From Mycobacterium sp. URHB0044 (GTDB lineage Bacteria > Actinomycetota > Actinomycetes > Mycobacteriales > Mycobacteriaceae), in NCBI RefSeq assembly GCF_000620625.1, contig NZ_JIAW01000001.1, positions 186,001 through 250,000 on the forward strand: 64,000 bases of DNA. Reading direction: 5' to 3'. Position 1 is the first letter of the stretch, and each line of letters starts with the position of its first letter. A model generated the notes under the pieces. It saw nothing but the letters and a program-made list of their open reading frames with translations, did not search any database and was not told where the DNA came from. The translations under genes were made by a program, and so were the position numbers. Positions 34,113 through 42,528 of the stretch are shown piece by piece.

Positions 34113-35498
34113 TCACTCCGTGGCGCCGCCGGCCTGGATGAAGCCCTTGGTGCGCATCAGGAAGTCCGCAAGGTAGCCGTCGTGCGGAATGTGCGGCGCC
34201 GCATGGTGAGTGGGGATCGGACCGCGGAAGACGTTGGTGACGGTCGGCTCGGCAAGCAGTCGCTCCACGATGTCGTCGTCGATGGTGATTGCGTTGACCA
34301 CCAGAGAGTTTCGCAGCGGGACCAGGCCGTCATCGCGTACCCAGCTCGACACCCAGACGCAGGGAAACGGCAGTTCGACGTTGATGACGTGCGGGTCGGG
34401 CCGTCGCAGCAGGTGCACGGCCGGGCGCAGTGCGGCGTAGCCGTCGCCGAGGTCGGCGACCACCTGGTCGGCCCCGAGCACCGGCACCGACCCACCAGCC
34501 GTCTCGGCGAGATATTTCGCAAGTGCCTGGGCGGTCGGCACGGGAGTGGTTGGAAGGACCGCCTTTTCGTCGGTGTGGGGTAGCGGTGTCTGCGCCGACA
34601 GCCGTTCGGCGATCGCGTGGGCGAGCGGTTCGGCGTCGCCCTCGTAGAGCACGGCGGTGGCGTTGACGCAGGCCATGCCGCCCAACGCGGCGACCGAGTC
34701 GATGATCACGTCGAGGTGTTCGCGCCAGTCCTGCTCGGCGGTGATCAGGATCTTCGTGCGGCCCGGCCCATTGATCAGCACCGTCGGATCGTCGGCGTAG
34801 CGGTCGGCCACGTCCTGCCCGCCGTACACCAGGGCGAGGTCTGCGGCGCGGACGAGTTCGTCGGCGGTGTCGTGGTCGGTGGGCAGGAACAACGCGTCTT
34901 CGTCGCGAAATCCCGCTTCGCGCAACGCCATGACGAGCCGGTGGGCGGTGAACGGCTCACGACGTGACGGCCGAACGGCCACCCGATAACCCAGGGCGAG
35001 GGCCTGCGGCCACAGGCCGTGCACACCGGGGGCATTGCCGGGGGCGTGGACGGCCAGCACCTCGCCGCGCCGCGCCCACACCGCGCCACCGATCCGGCTG
35101 GGTAGCTGCCGCCAGTCCAGGGCGGCGCCGGTCGGGCGGGCCGGCCGGACTGCGTCGAACGTGGTGGCCAGGGAGTCCGCGACCACCTGGGCGCCAGCCC
35201 GGGCCACGGCCATCGGCAGCCCCGACACCCGGCACGTGAGTGCGACGAAGTCGTCGAGGGTCAGGCCGGCGATCGACGACGTGACGAAGATGCCGGCGGC
35301 GTCGGCCAACCGCCCCTCTCGTTCGGGCAGCGGCAGCGGTGGCACCATGCGTTGCGCACCGATCGCGCGGGTGACGAAGAGTCGCGGCACCAGGCTCATC
35401 TCGGCGACCGGAGTTCCCGCCGTGTCACGGATGAGTTCGCGTTTGCGCGTGCGGTATTCGCCATCGGGACCGAGGGCGTCGAGCGCGACGATGTCCAC
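34113..35498 (-). CDS. LuxC-like acyl-CoA/acyl reductase (aldehyde dehydrogenase superfamily)
   Basis: The protein has 461 residues. The likely nucleotide-binding part includes AVHAPGNAPGVHGLWPQAL near residue 152; the likely catalytic cysteine is in GGMACVNATAV near residue 278. The length and pattern fit LuxC-type fatty acyl reductases. The GTG at 35498 lies 2 bp after the stop of the LuxE-like gene. Inference: it reduces an acyl group delivered by the partner to an aldehyde. Alternative: another aldehyde dehydrogenase of the same superfamily. Confidence 0.65.
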   Translation of the reverse strand: MDIVALDALGPDGEYRTRKRELIRDTAGTPVAEMSLVPRLFVTRAIGAQRMVPPLPLPEREGRLADAAGIFVTSSIAGLTLDDFVALTCRVSGLPMAVARAGAQVVADSLATTFDAVRPARPTGAALDWRQLPSRIGGAVWARRGEVLAVHAPGNAPGVHGLWPQALALGYRVAVRPSRREPFTAHRLVMALREAGFRDEDALFLPTDHDTADELVRAADLALVYGGQDVADRYADDPTVLINGPGRTKILITAEQDWREHLDVIIDSVAALGGMACVNATAVLYEGDAEPLAHAIAERLSAQTPLPHTDEKAVLPTTPVPTAQALAKYLAETAGGSVPVLGADQVVADLGDGYAALRPAVHLLRRPDPHVINVELPFPCVWVSSWVRDDGLVPLRNSLVVNAITIDDDIVERLLAEPTVTNVFRGPIPTHHAAPHIPHDGYLADFLMRTKGFIQAGGATE

Positions 35499-35500
35499 GA

Positions 35501-36589
35501 TCAGTACACGCCCTCGATGACGGGCTCGCCGCCGAACACCGCGACCGGTGCGACGTCGCTGATCGAGTCTCCGACGTGCCCGGCGGGTCCCGGTACCCGA
35601 ATCGCGGTGTCGCGCTCCAGATTGTTCGGAACGAACATGCCCTTGCTGACGTGGTTCATCACGACCTGGCCGCGCTCGCCGTACGGCACCCGAGCGCCCG
35701 TGGCCGGGTCGATCACCCAGAACACCACGTACGGAGTTCTCGGGTCGAAGACGAAGGACTGGTCGTCGGTGACGCGGGTGGCGGCCTGCGACAGGATCAT
35801 CGTGCTGCCGAACACGGTGCCAAAGGTGGTGTCCGGGAACACGTCACGGAGCACGTCGAGCGTATCCAGGTCGACGTGCGCGCCGCTGAGCAACACGTAT
35901 CGGATCCGCTCGTTGACAAGCGCGACCACGTGGTCGTCGCGGGCCATTGCCTCCAAGAGCGGAGGGGTCGTGTGCAGGTTGGCGACCAACTGGGTTTCGA
36001 GGATGAAGCGTGCCTGCTCGAGGAGGTGATCGACGTAGGCGTCCACCTCGGTAGTCGCGCCGCGGGCGGTGAGCTTCTTGACCCAGCGCGGATCGAGGTC
36101 GATCGGGTGGAAGGTCGAGCCCAGCCGCTCGGCGACCTCGCGGTCGAAGTGGCCGACACCGTGCGGACCACTGGGCATCATGCACAGCAGGCCGTGGCCC
36201 GGTACGAAGCCGCCGGCGGTGAAGTCCTCGACTTGCCAGCGGGTGACCTGTTCGAGCCAGTCGGGCAGTTGCGCCGTGCGCTTAGGGGCACCTGTCGTGC
36301 CGCCGGATTCGTAGATCCGCGGCATCGGCAGCGGCGATCCGTAGCCGCGGGGGACGAGGTCTTCGACTGGCACGCTTCGCAATTGGTCAGTCAGGTTCGG
36401 GAACAGCCGCAGATCGTCGAACGTGCGGACGTCGGTCACGGGGTCGAAGCCGAGGTCCTTTGCGGCACGCAACCAGAACGGCGACCCGGTGTCGGCGCCG
36501 AAGTGCCACGCGATCGCCGCGCGCAGGAAGGCGTCCGCATCGGCGGGCGGCGTCTCGCGGGGTACGTCGAGCAGCGAGAAGTCGGCCAC
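35501..36589 (-). CDS. LuxE-like acyl-activating (adenylate-forming) protein
   Basis: The protein has 362 residues, shorter than ordinary acyl-CoA ligases and near LuxE length. The P-loop-like YESGGTTGAPKR near residue 93 and FGTVFGSTMIL near residue 247 are ANL motifs. PYGERGQVVMNHVSKG is the C-terminal linker region; the mobile lid domain of CoA ligases appears missing. LuxE proteins activate a fatty acid as acyl-AMP and carry it on a Cys to the reductase. Start GTG 36589. Confidence 0.62.
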   Translation of the reverse strand: MADFSLLDVPRETPPADADAFLRAAIAWHFGADTGSPFWLRAAKDLGFDPVTDVRTFDDLRLFPNLTDQLRSVPVEDLVPRGYGSPLPMPRIYESGGTTGAPKRTAQLPDWLEQVTRWQVEDFTAGGFVPGHGLLCMMPSGPHGVGHFDREVAERLGSTFHPIDLDPRWVKKLTARGATTEVDAYVDHLLEQARFILETQLVANLHTTPPLLEAMARDDHVVALVNERIRYVLLSGAHVDLDTLDVLRDVFPDTTFGTVFGSTMILSQAATRVTDDQSFVFDPRTPYVVFWVIDPATGARVPYGERGQVVMNHVSKGMFVPNNLERDTAIRVPGPAGHVGDSISDVAPVAVFGGEPVIEGVY

Positions 36590-36670
36590 GTGTTCATGGT
36601 CCCGCAGCCGGCGGGGCGTAAGCGGTTGGCGCCGTTGAACGTTGGGTTGCTACTCGGCGAACTGCCAGTG

Positions 36671-37465
36671 TCAGGAGTGGGCGAGTCGCTTGTTCGCCAA
36701 CCGGGTCAGCCACGCCGGGGAGAACCTGGCGGCCGTCGCCATGGCCTTGGCTTGCGTACCGACCGGGAAGTGCACCTGGTGCAGCAGCCGGCGCGGCCGC
36801 GACGGGTCGACGGCCTTGAAGATGTCGTCGGCGACGTCCTGCGCGGTCAGGCGGATGCCCAGCGAGTCCGTCGTCCCGGTCTTGATGTCATCGGTCATCG
36901 CGGTCTGCACGTACAACGGCCACATCGCGACGACGCGGATGCCGTACCTGTTCCACTCGATGTCAAGCGCCTCGGTGATGGCCCGCACGAAGAACTTCGT
37001 CGCGCTGTAGTTCGCGAGCTCGGCCTGTCCGTAGATCGCCGACGCGGACGACAGGTTCACCACCACGGAGCGGGGCGTGGACTTCAGGTAGGGGAACGCG
37101 GCGTGCAGGCCGTTGACGACGCCCTTCGCGTTGATGTCGATCTCCTTGTGGTGCGCCGTGACCGCGATGTCCTCGAAGCGCCCGGCGAGCAGGATGCCCG
37201 CGTTGTTGATCATCACGTCCAACCGACCGCCGGCGGCCTCCACGAACTCGGCGACGCGCTGCGCCATCTCGTCGGCGTCGGTGACGTCGAGATGACCGGT
37301 AATTACCCTTCCGAGCTGCTCCGATTCCGCCGCCAACGACTTCAGGCCGACCTCGTCGATGTCGTATGCCCCCACGGTGTAGCCGTTCCTGGCGAAGGTC
37401 AGCGCGGTCGCCCGCCCGATTCCCGCGGCGGCGCCGGTAATGAAGACCGACTTCTCGTTGTTCAT
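36671..37465 (-). CDS. Short-chain dehydrogenase/reductase, first gene of the LuxE/LuxC-like operon
   Basis: The protein has 264 residues. The NAD(P) motif is TGAAAGIGRA near residue 11; NNAG near residue 87; catalytic Ser in NLSSAS and YSATK near residue 155. The C-terminal 50 residues resemble the mycobacterial SDR group with a basic tail. It lies 81 bp upstream of the LuxE-like gene on the same strand and could turn the aldehyde into an alcohol, or act on an independent substrate. Confidence 0.83.
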   Translation of the reverse strand: MNNEKSVFITGAAAGIGRATALTFARNGYTVGAYDIDEVGLKSLAAESEQLGRVITGHLDVTDADEMAQRVAEFVEAAGGRLDVMINNAGILLAGRFEDIAVTAHHKEIDINAKGVVNGLHAAFPYLKSTPRSVVVNLSSASAIYGQAELANYSATKFFVRAITEALDIEWNRYGIRVVAMWPLYVQTAMTDDIKTGTTDSLGIRLTAQDVADDIFKAVDPSRPRRLLHQVHFPVGTQAKAMATAARFSPAWLTRLANKRLAHS

Positions 37466-37519
37466 GGGGTCATGATGTCTCGTGCGGGTGCATGCTTGAG
37501 GGGCACCGAAGGAGTGGTC

Positions 37520-37765
37520 ATGGGAATTCTCGTGCGCCTAGCGCTACCAGGTCTTCTAGCCGTCCTCGGATGGGCCGGATTGATGACCGCGCCCGCGGCC
37601 CTCGCCGACTGCAACAACTCGAGCGCAACGACCGTCTGCGCGCAGGGTGACATCCGGGGCACGCACGCCAGGCCGCCGGCCAGGCCCGCCTACCCGTATG
37701 CGTTCGGGTACGGCTGCGGATACCTCTGCTACGGCGGCGGGGTGTCTGTCATTCTCGGGCCGTAG
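37520..37765 (+). CDS. Small secreted cysteine-containing protein
   Basis: The protein has 81 residues. A signal peptide (MGILVRLALPGLLAVLGWAG) should be cut after APAALA, leaving about 52 residues that start DCNNSSATTVCAQG. Four cysteines could give two disulfides, and a Tyr/Gly-rich end (YAFGYGCGYLCYGGG) follows. AAGGAG precedes the ATG by 5 bp. Similar small exported proteins exist in mycobacteria; no function is known to me. Confidence 0.78.
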   Translation: MGILVRLALPGLLAVLGWAGLMTAPAALADCNNSSATTVCAQGDIRGTHARPPARPAYPYAFGYGCGYLCYGGGVSVILGP

Positions 37766-37770
37766 GGGGT

Positions 37771-38370
37771 CTAGGTCACCGCCAGCGAGGCCCCGAGGCC
37801 GATCATCGTGACGGCGATGACGCCGTCGAGGATCCGCCAGGTCAGTGGCGTGGCGAACAGCCCGGCCAGCCGTCGAGCACCGAACCCGAGGCCGACGAAC
37901 CACACCGCGCTGGCCGTCACCGCACCGACGCCGAACAGCCAGCGGCCACCCTGCTGCTGGTTGGCCAGGGCGCCGAGCAGCACGACGGTGTCGAGGTAGA
38001 CGTGTGGGTTGAGGAAGGTCAGTGCTGCGCCCGTCAGGAGTACCGCGCCCAGCCGTGTCGGCGCGGCATCCGACGGATTCAGGGACGACGGCCGCCATGC
38101 GCGTCGCGCCGCCAGTAGGCCGTAGCCCACGAGGAACGCGGCGCCGCCGAACTTCGCGACGTCGATCGCGCTGGGATGCGCGGCTACCAGCGCTCCGAAA
38201 CCGAAGATGCCTGCCGAGATCAGCACGATGTCGGAGAGCGTGCACATGGCCACCACGGGTAGGACGTGCTCGCGGCGGATGCCCTGGCGCAGGACGAAGG
38301 CGTTCTGCGCGCCGATGGCGGCGATCAGGGTGAAGGACGCGAGGAATCCGACGAGGAGGGGCGAGTTCAT
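37771..38370 (-). CDS. lysE: LysE/ArgO-family amino acid exporter
   Basis: The protein has 199 residues and six membrane helices. Signatures are [19 protein letters not shown] near residue 17 and [18 protein letters not shown] near residue 116. It exports lysine or arginine, or both. In most relatives a LysR-type lysG is divergent; here a TetR gene with the same orientation lies upstream and no lysG is near. It is convergent with the small secreted protein, stop codons 6 bp apart. Confidence 0.9.
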   Translation of the reverse strand: MNSPLLVGFLASFTLIAAIGAQNAFVLRQGIRREHVLPVVAMCTLSDIVLISAGIFGFGALVAAHPSAIDVAKFGGAAFLVGYGLLAARRAWRPSSLNPSDAAPTRLGAVLLTGAALTFLNPHVYLDTVVLLGALANQQQGGRWLFGVGAVTASAVWFVGLGFGARRLAGLFATPLTWRILDGVIAVTMIGLGASLAVT

Positions 38371-38521
38371 GGGTTCGACGCTATGGGTGGGCAGAGCCGC
38401 AGTACAGCTAATGATTCTGATGTCTGTTAAGTATCGCTAATGCGACCTTCGGGGCATACATCGTTCACCAACGCAACGATGACCGCAGCCAGGACAAGGG
38501 TAGGAGGTTGAATAATGCCGC

Positions 38522-39169
38522 CTAGCGCTTGGCGATTCCGGACATCGTGAGCTGCACCGCGTACTCGGCAACCTCGTCGATGGTCAGCTGCGACCGGGCT
38601 TCGCTGTACCACTCCGTCGTCCAACTGCACATGCCAATGATCAGCAGCGCGTGAGGGATCACCGGAACTTCCCGGAACAAGCCGGCTTTCTGGCCGGCCG
38701 AGAGGATATCGGCGACCCTCCGAATGTAGTCGGTCTGCTCGGCACGCAACTGATCAGCGCGCGGCCCGCTGAGCTTGCCCAGCTCGGCGAATTGAATACG
38801 GAAGACATCGACGTTGGACAAGAGTTGGCGGACGTGGTTGCGAATGACCTCGGGCAGGGAGACGTCGGGCGCCAAATCGGCGCCGAACATCGCGTCCGAG
38901 CCTTCCTTGACCGCCTGGCCGGCACGCCAGATCAACTCGTAGAGAATGTCGTCTTTGGACTTGAAGTAGTGATACACGGCCTGACGACGAAAACCCAGCT
39001 GCTCGGCGACGTCATTCAGATTGGTTTCACGAAATCCTTGCTCCGCGAACAACTTCTGCGCAGCCTGCAAGATCTGTTCGCGCTTGTCGCCCGGGTCAAC
39101 GGACGGGGCGACCGCTTTCGTGCCGCGACGGCGCCGCTCTTCTCGAGCATCGGCCACGAACACTGGCAT
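38522..39169 (-). CDS. TetR-family regulator, probable controller of the DUF2236/MCE genes
   Basis: The protein has 215 residues from ATG 39169. The helix-turn-helix is REQILQAAQKLFAEQGFRET followed by VAEQLGFRRQAVYHYFKSKDD (shortened: about residues 30-75). The ligand domain has a KstR2-like look in helix content only. A TTG 45 bp upstream is in frame, yet the palindrome at 39204-39215 would then be coding, which makes the ATG more likely. The ribosome site AAGGG lies unusually near the ATG. Confidence 0.85.
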   Translation of the reverse strand: MPVFVADAREERRRRGTKAVAPSVDPGDKREQILQAAQKLFAEQGFRETNLNDVAEQLGFRRQAVYHYFKSKDDILYELIWRAGQAVKEGSDAMFGADLAPDVSLPEVIRNHVRQLLSNVDVFRIQFAELGKLSGPRADQLRAEQTDYIRRVADILSAGQKAGLFREVPVIPHALLIIGMCSWTTEWYSEARSQLTIDEVAEYAVQLTMSGIAKR

Positions 39170-39203
39170 ACCCTTCCGGCTTCGGGTGAGACGCGACAAA
39201 CTG

Positions 39204-39215
39204 CTTGCCCGCAAG
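39204..39215. promoter_or_regulatory. Palindromic operator candidate, site A (TetR promoter)
   Basis: CTTGCCCGCAAG has perfect 5-bp arms with a 2-bp spacer, 35 bp before the TetR start codon. It matches the sites at 41019-41030 and 41174-41185, giving consensus CTTGY-NN-GCAAG. Autoregulation is the natural reading. Confidence 0.6.
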
Positions 39216-39253
39216 TAGGCGAAGCTACTGTACGACGTCCGCGGTCGAAGAAG

Positions 39254-40495
39254 TCATCGGGTGAGTTTTTCCACGGGCGCGAACTTCGCTTCACCGCCGT
39301 CGAGGTGCTCGTGCAGCCACCGCTCACGGGCGGCTCGCCGGCGGCGATCGATCAACCCGGCGACGCCGGGAATCCGCCGCCGCGCGGTCTCGCGGAGGTA
39401 GTTCGGCACGAAGCTGGCCAACGGGATGTAGCGCCACAGACCTGGGTCGGGAAGGCCGGCGGCCCGATAGGTGTCGGTGGGAACGTAGTACGCGGCCAGC
39501 CCCAACTTCACCCGGTAGTTCAGCTCACCAGCCAGTCGGCGTAGTCCGTGTGAGTCCTGCTTGGGCTGGTAGTTGCTCATGAATGACTGGGTGAGGTGAC
39601 GGAAGTCCGCGCTGTCCTCTTTGTCGGCGGACAACAGGATGAGCAACTGCGCCCGGAAACCGTCCGCCACGGTTTCCGGATACCAGGCCGGTTGGACACC
39701 CATGAGATGACCGATGTACCGCCATTGGTGCATCATCGCGAGGATGTCGTGGTCGGTGGGGCGGTAGCCGAGCAGTTTCAGCGTCTGTCCCGGAACGAAC
39801 GAGCTCGCCAGCAAGGTCGAGAACGAGTCAGCCTGGCTCAGCGGCATGCCCAGCCACGCGCTGTCCCATTCGGGATGCGGCAACAGGGTGCGGCGGATGA
39901 TGGAATGCAGAATGCGGACCATGACCGCCGAGCGGCGGCCGATGCCGCCAGCGCGAAGCGCCCCGGGCTCGGAGACGTCGACACAAAACCGACTGGTTTC
40001 CAGAAATCGGCCGAAGGCGCTTCCGCCGGTATAGGCGCCGGTGAGGATCAGTGGCTTGGCGACGGTCGGCGTGCGGTAGCCGTTGAACGTGATCATGCCG
40101 AAGAACTCGTAAAGCCCGTGGCCGTAGCGGCGGAACACTTCCGCCCCGTGCTCCACGAGATCCCAGTCGAGCCAGTCGGGTTCAGTGTCCAAGTCCTTGA
40201 ACAGAGCCGCCAGCTCCACGGGTGCGTCGGTCACGCTGTCGATCCCGTCGTTGAGCGCTTGCTCGACGAATTCGCGCGCCCGCTTGCGATCCGGCCCGGA
40301 GAACGCGGCGTTGATGTACGCGTCCGACAGCACGTCACCCTCGTTCATCGCGGCCCCGTACCCGTGGATGACGTTCTCGGGGAGGGACATGTCGGCGCCC
40401 GCGATGTGTTCCAGACGTCGTTTGAGCTTGCGACCGCGATCGGTGTCAATGTTGCGGAAGTAGGAGAAGGCGGTGGGCGGGGCAGCCTGCGGCAT
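39254..40495 (-). CDS. DUF2236 protein (MpaB/rubber-oxygenase type heme oxygenase family)
   Basis: The protein has 413 residues. The family core is visible: GGSAFGRFLETSRF near residue 160, RRSAVMVRILHSIIRR near residue 190 (the Arg/His helix that holds heme), and HQWRYIGHLMGVQP near residue 265 with the second histidine. Relatives cleave polyisoprene (Lcp) or terpenoid chains (MpaB) using b-type heme and O2. AAAGGAT precedes the ATG. It follows two small coupled ORFs and is read toward the TetR gene. Exact substrate unknown. Confidence 0.83.
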   Translation of the reverse strand: MPQAAPPTAFSYFRNIDTDRGRKLKRRLEHIAGADMSLPENVIHGYGAAMNEGDVLSDAYINAAFSGPDRKRAREFVEQALNDGIDSVTDAPVELAALFKDLDTEPDWLDWDLVEHGAEVFRRYGHGLYEFFGMITFNGYRTPTVAKPLILTGAYTGGSAFGRFLETSRFCVDVSEPGALRAGGIGRRSAVMVRILHSIIRRTLLPHPEWDSAWLGMPLSQADSFSTLLASSFVPGQTLKLLGYRPTDHDILAMMHQWRYIGHLMGVQPAWYPETVADGFRAQLLILLSADKEDSADFRHLTQSFMSNYQPKQDSHGLRRLAGELNYRVKLGLAAYYVPTDTYRAAGLPDPGLWRYIPLASFVPNYLRETARRRIPGVAGLIDRRRRAARERWLHEHLDGGEAKFAPVEKLTR

Positions 40496-40560
40496 AGCGA
40501 GAATCCTTTCGTGGGTGGCGCGGAAGATCACGACGCTCGTTGACCGGCACGACGAGCTGA

Positions 40561-40848
40561 CTAGGCATGTCGGTCGCGGGGCAGACCGAAGTGGTGTTCG
40601 CCGGGCGCGTCCAACTGAATATCGATGGCATTGCAACGAATAGCGAAGGCCCAGACCACCATTCGCGCGTCTGCAATGCCGTCGTCCCCCGACAGCTGCA
40701 GCGCCAGCTCGGCGGCCTCCTCGAACAGCGCACCCTGATAGCCGCGAGCGGTCTGGAGCTCCGAATGTTCTGCCTGGACTTGGTTTGTCATGTCGGGGCG
40801 GCCGTTTAGAACCGAGCGCAGACGCGAACGTATCTCACCGTGGTTCAT
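40561..40848 (-). CDS. Small protein of unknown function upstream of the DUF2236 gene
   Basis: The protein has 95 residues; the part QTARGYQGALFEEAAELAL and the following helical stretch look like a real folded domain, and it ends with a His-rich tail. GGAG lies 8 bp before the ATG, and the start overlaps the stop of the preceding 26-residue ORF. It lies 65 bp before the DUF2236 gene on the same strand. No family recognised. Confidence 0.5.
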   Translation of the reverse strand: MNHGEIRSRLRSVLNGRPDMTNQVQAEHSELQTARGYQGALFEEAAELALQLSGDDGIADARMVVWAFAIRCNAIDIQLDAPGEHHFGLPRDRHA

Positions 40849-40925
40849 GTCTCCGGCACCCGCTGTACCTGGTAGCGCAGCCGCCCCGTCATACCGACGC
40901 CGTTGACGAAAACCATCCTTGCCAC
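40845..40925 (-). CDS. 26-residue peptide ORF, translationally coupled to the next gene
   Basis: The frame starts with GTG at 40925 behind a good AAAGGAG site and reads MARMVFVNGVGMTGRLRY onward for 26 residues to a TGA that overlaps the next ATG (ATGA). It could be a real microprotein or only a translated leader that opens the next ribosome site. Confidence 0.45.
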   Translation of the reverse strand: MARMVFVNGVGMTGRLRYQVQRVPET

Positions 40926-41014
40926 TTCCGGCGTCTCCTTTCGGCCTGTAGCTGCGGTTGCCGAACCCACGAAGGGTTACTCACTCAAGCGGCAGACCTT
41001 CAAAGGCCGACTTG

Positions 41015-41030
41015 CTTGCTTGTAAGCAAG
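41015..41030. promoter_or_regulatory. Palindromic operator candidate, site C (DUF2236 side)
   Basis: CTTGCTTGTAAGCAAG; its last 12 bases (CTTGTAAGCAAG) match sites A and B with one change in the arms. A further CTTGC begins 4 bp earlier, so two overlapping half-site registers exist. It lies 90 bp upstream of the 26-residue ORF. Confidence 0.55.
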
Positions 41031-41173
41031 GTACGTCATCTAGACCTGGAGCGCAAAGGATGCTCGCCGAGTGGACCGATCGGCCGTCCAAGGCGATGAA
41101 CTGCATAGAGCTTGTTGGTCCGCACTGTGCGCCCACCCGCTGCCTATCACCTACCGCAACGTACGTCTCGTTG

Positions 41174-41185
41174 CTTGCGCGCAAG
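41174..41185. promoter_or_regulatory. Palindromic operator candidate, site B (MCE side)
   Basis: CTTGCGCGCAAG is a perfect 12-bp palindrome, 95 bp upstream of the MCE start codon. It shares its arms with site A in the TetR promoter. Confidence 0.6.
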
Positions 41186-41280
41186 TCGCATGTAATAGTT
41201 GCCGGCATGCCCGTCCTCGATGAAGCGGATCGATCGCTCCGCCGGCCTTCACGTAGCGCTCATTGGTGCGGCTTACCGGC

Positions 41281-42495
41281 ATGAGCAGTCCGGGGACGAC
41301 GCGGCCACCAAGCCGCCGATACACCGCCTACGGTGCGGTGACGATGGTGTTGGTCGTCGGATGCCTCGTCCTGCTCGGTCTGCAGTTTCGAGGCGATCTG
41401 ACGCCCAGCGCCCGATTGACACTCATCAGCGCCCGCGGAGGGCTATCGCTGGTGGCTGGCTCGCAGGTCACGCTCAACGGAGTCCACGTCGGCCGTGTCG
41501 TCAAGGTTGAGGCAATCGACGTATCCGGCAAGCCGAGGGCCAAGCTGACCCTTGACGTCGAGCCGCGCTATTTGAGTCTGATGCCAGCCAACGTCAACGT
41601 CGATATCGCCGCCTCGACGTTGTTTGGGAACAAGTTCGTGACCTTCTCCATCCCGAAGGACCCTGTGCCGGAACGGCTCGAACCATCTGACGTGATCGAT
41701 GTCAGCTCGGTCACCACCGAGTTCAACTCGCTGTTCGACACGATGGTGTCCATCGCTGAGAAGGTTGATCCGGTCAAGCTGAACCAGACGCTCACCTCGG
41801 TCAGCGAGGCGCTCGACGGTTTCGGTGATCGGTTCGGGCGCTCGATCGTCAACGGCAACGACATTCTTGCCGACGTCAATCCCCAGATGCCGCAGATCCG
41901 CAGCGACATCCAGCGACTCGCCGACCTCAGCGAGGTCTACACGCGGGCGGCGCCCGATCTCTTCGACGGCCTGGACGACGCAGCCACCACCGCCGGCACA
42001 CTGACAGATCAGGAGCGCAATCTAGACGCGGCACTGGTCGCAACACTGGGTTTCAGTAACACCAGTAAGGAACCGATCGCGCGCGCAGGGCTGTACATTG
42101 CGCGAGGCGCGAGTGACTTCCTGCCCACCAGCCAATTACTCGACGAGTACAGCCCGGAAATATTCTGCACCATCCGCAACTACCACGACGTCGAGCCCAA
42201 ATCCGCTGCGGCTGGCGGAGGTAATGGCTACTCGGGCATCGCCCACACCGAACTCGTGGGCGCCGGAAACCCCTATGTCTATCCCGACAATCTTCCCCGC
42301 GTGAACGCCCGGGGCGGTCCCGAGGGCCGACCCGGCTGCTGGCAGCCCGTCACCCGTGACCTGTGGCCAATGCCGTATCTGGTCGTGGACACCGGCGCGT
42401 CCATCGCACCGTACAACCACTTGGGCCTCGGCCAGCCATCAATGACAGAGTACGTATGGGGACGCCAGGTCGGAGAGCGCACCATCAACCCCTAA
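41281..42495 (+). CDS. Stand-alone MCE (MlaD-domain) lipid-transport protein, MceA type
   Basis: The protein has 404 residues from ATG 41281. One N-terminal membrane helix (AYGAVTMVLVVGCLVLLGLQ) is followed by the MCE/MlaD domain (GGLSLVAGSQVTLNGVHVG near residue 50), a helical stretch (about 150-260) and a C-terminal domain with GNPYVYPDNLPRVNARGG near residue 325 and Cys residues. In ordinary mce operons six such proteins and two YrbE permeases occur together; here none is adjacent. It would need permeases encoded elsewhere. Read divergently from the DUF2236 operon. Confidence 0.86.
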   Translation: MSSPGTTRPPSRRYTAYGAVTMVLVVGCLVLLGLQFRGDLTPSARLTLISARGGLSLVAGSQVTLNGVHVGRVVKVEAIDVSGKPRAKLTLDVEPRYLSLMPANVNVDIAASTLFGNKFVTFSIPKDPVPERLEPSDVIDVSSVTTEFNSLFDTMVSIAEKVDPVKLNQTLTSVSEALDGFGDRFGRSIVNGNDILADVNPQMPQIRSDIQRLADLSEVYTRAAPDLFDGLDDAATTAGTLTDQERNLDAALVATLGFSNTSKEPIARAGLYIARGASDFLPTSQLLDEYSPEIFCTIRNYHDVEPKSAAAGGGNGYSGIAHTELVGAGNPYVYPDNLPRVNARGGPEGRPGCWQPVTRDLWPMPYLVVDTGASIAPYNHLGLGQPSMTEYVWGRQVGERTINP

Positions 42496-42528
42496 GCCAT
42501 CCTTGCGATCACTGGGGACTCCAAGGTA

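Larger units (their letters stand above)
40926..41280. other. Divergent promoter region between the DUF2236 operon and the MCE gene
   Basis: These 355 bp hold no gene I can support. They contain the two operator-like palindromes at 41015-41030 and 41174-41185, each about 95 bp from the nearer start codon. A 75-codon minus-strand frame in it has cysteine-rich, non-protein-like composition and was not accepted. Confidence 0.6.

Noticed and set aside
38505..38560. AGGAGG followed by ATG on the plus strand at the 3' end of the TetR gene
   Set aside because: The frame is only 11 codons and lies antisense to the TetR coding end.
40981..41208. 75-codon minus-strand frame in the DUF2236-MCE intergenic region
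   Set aside because: Cysteine-rich composition, no good ribosome site, and it would cover the operator-like palindromes.
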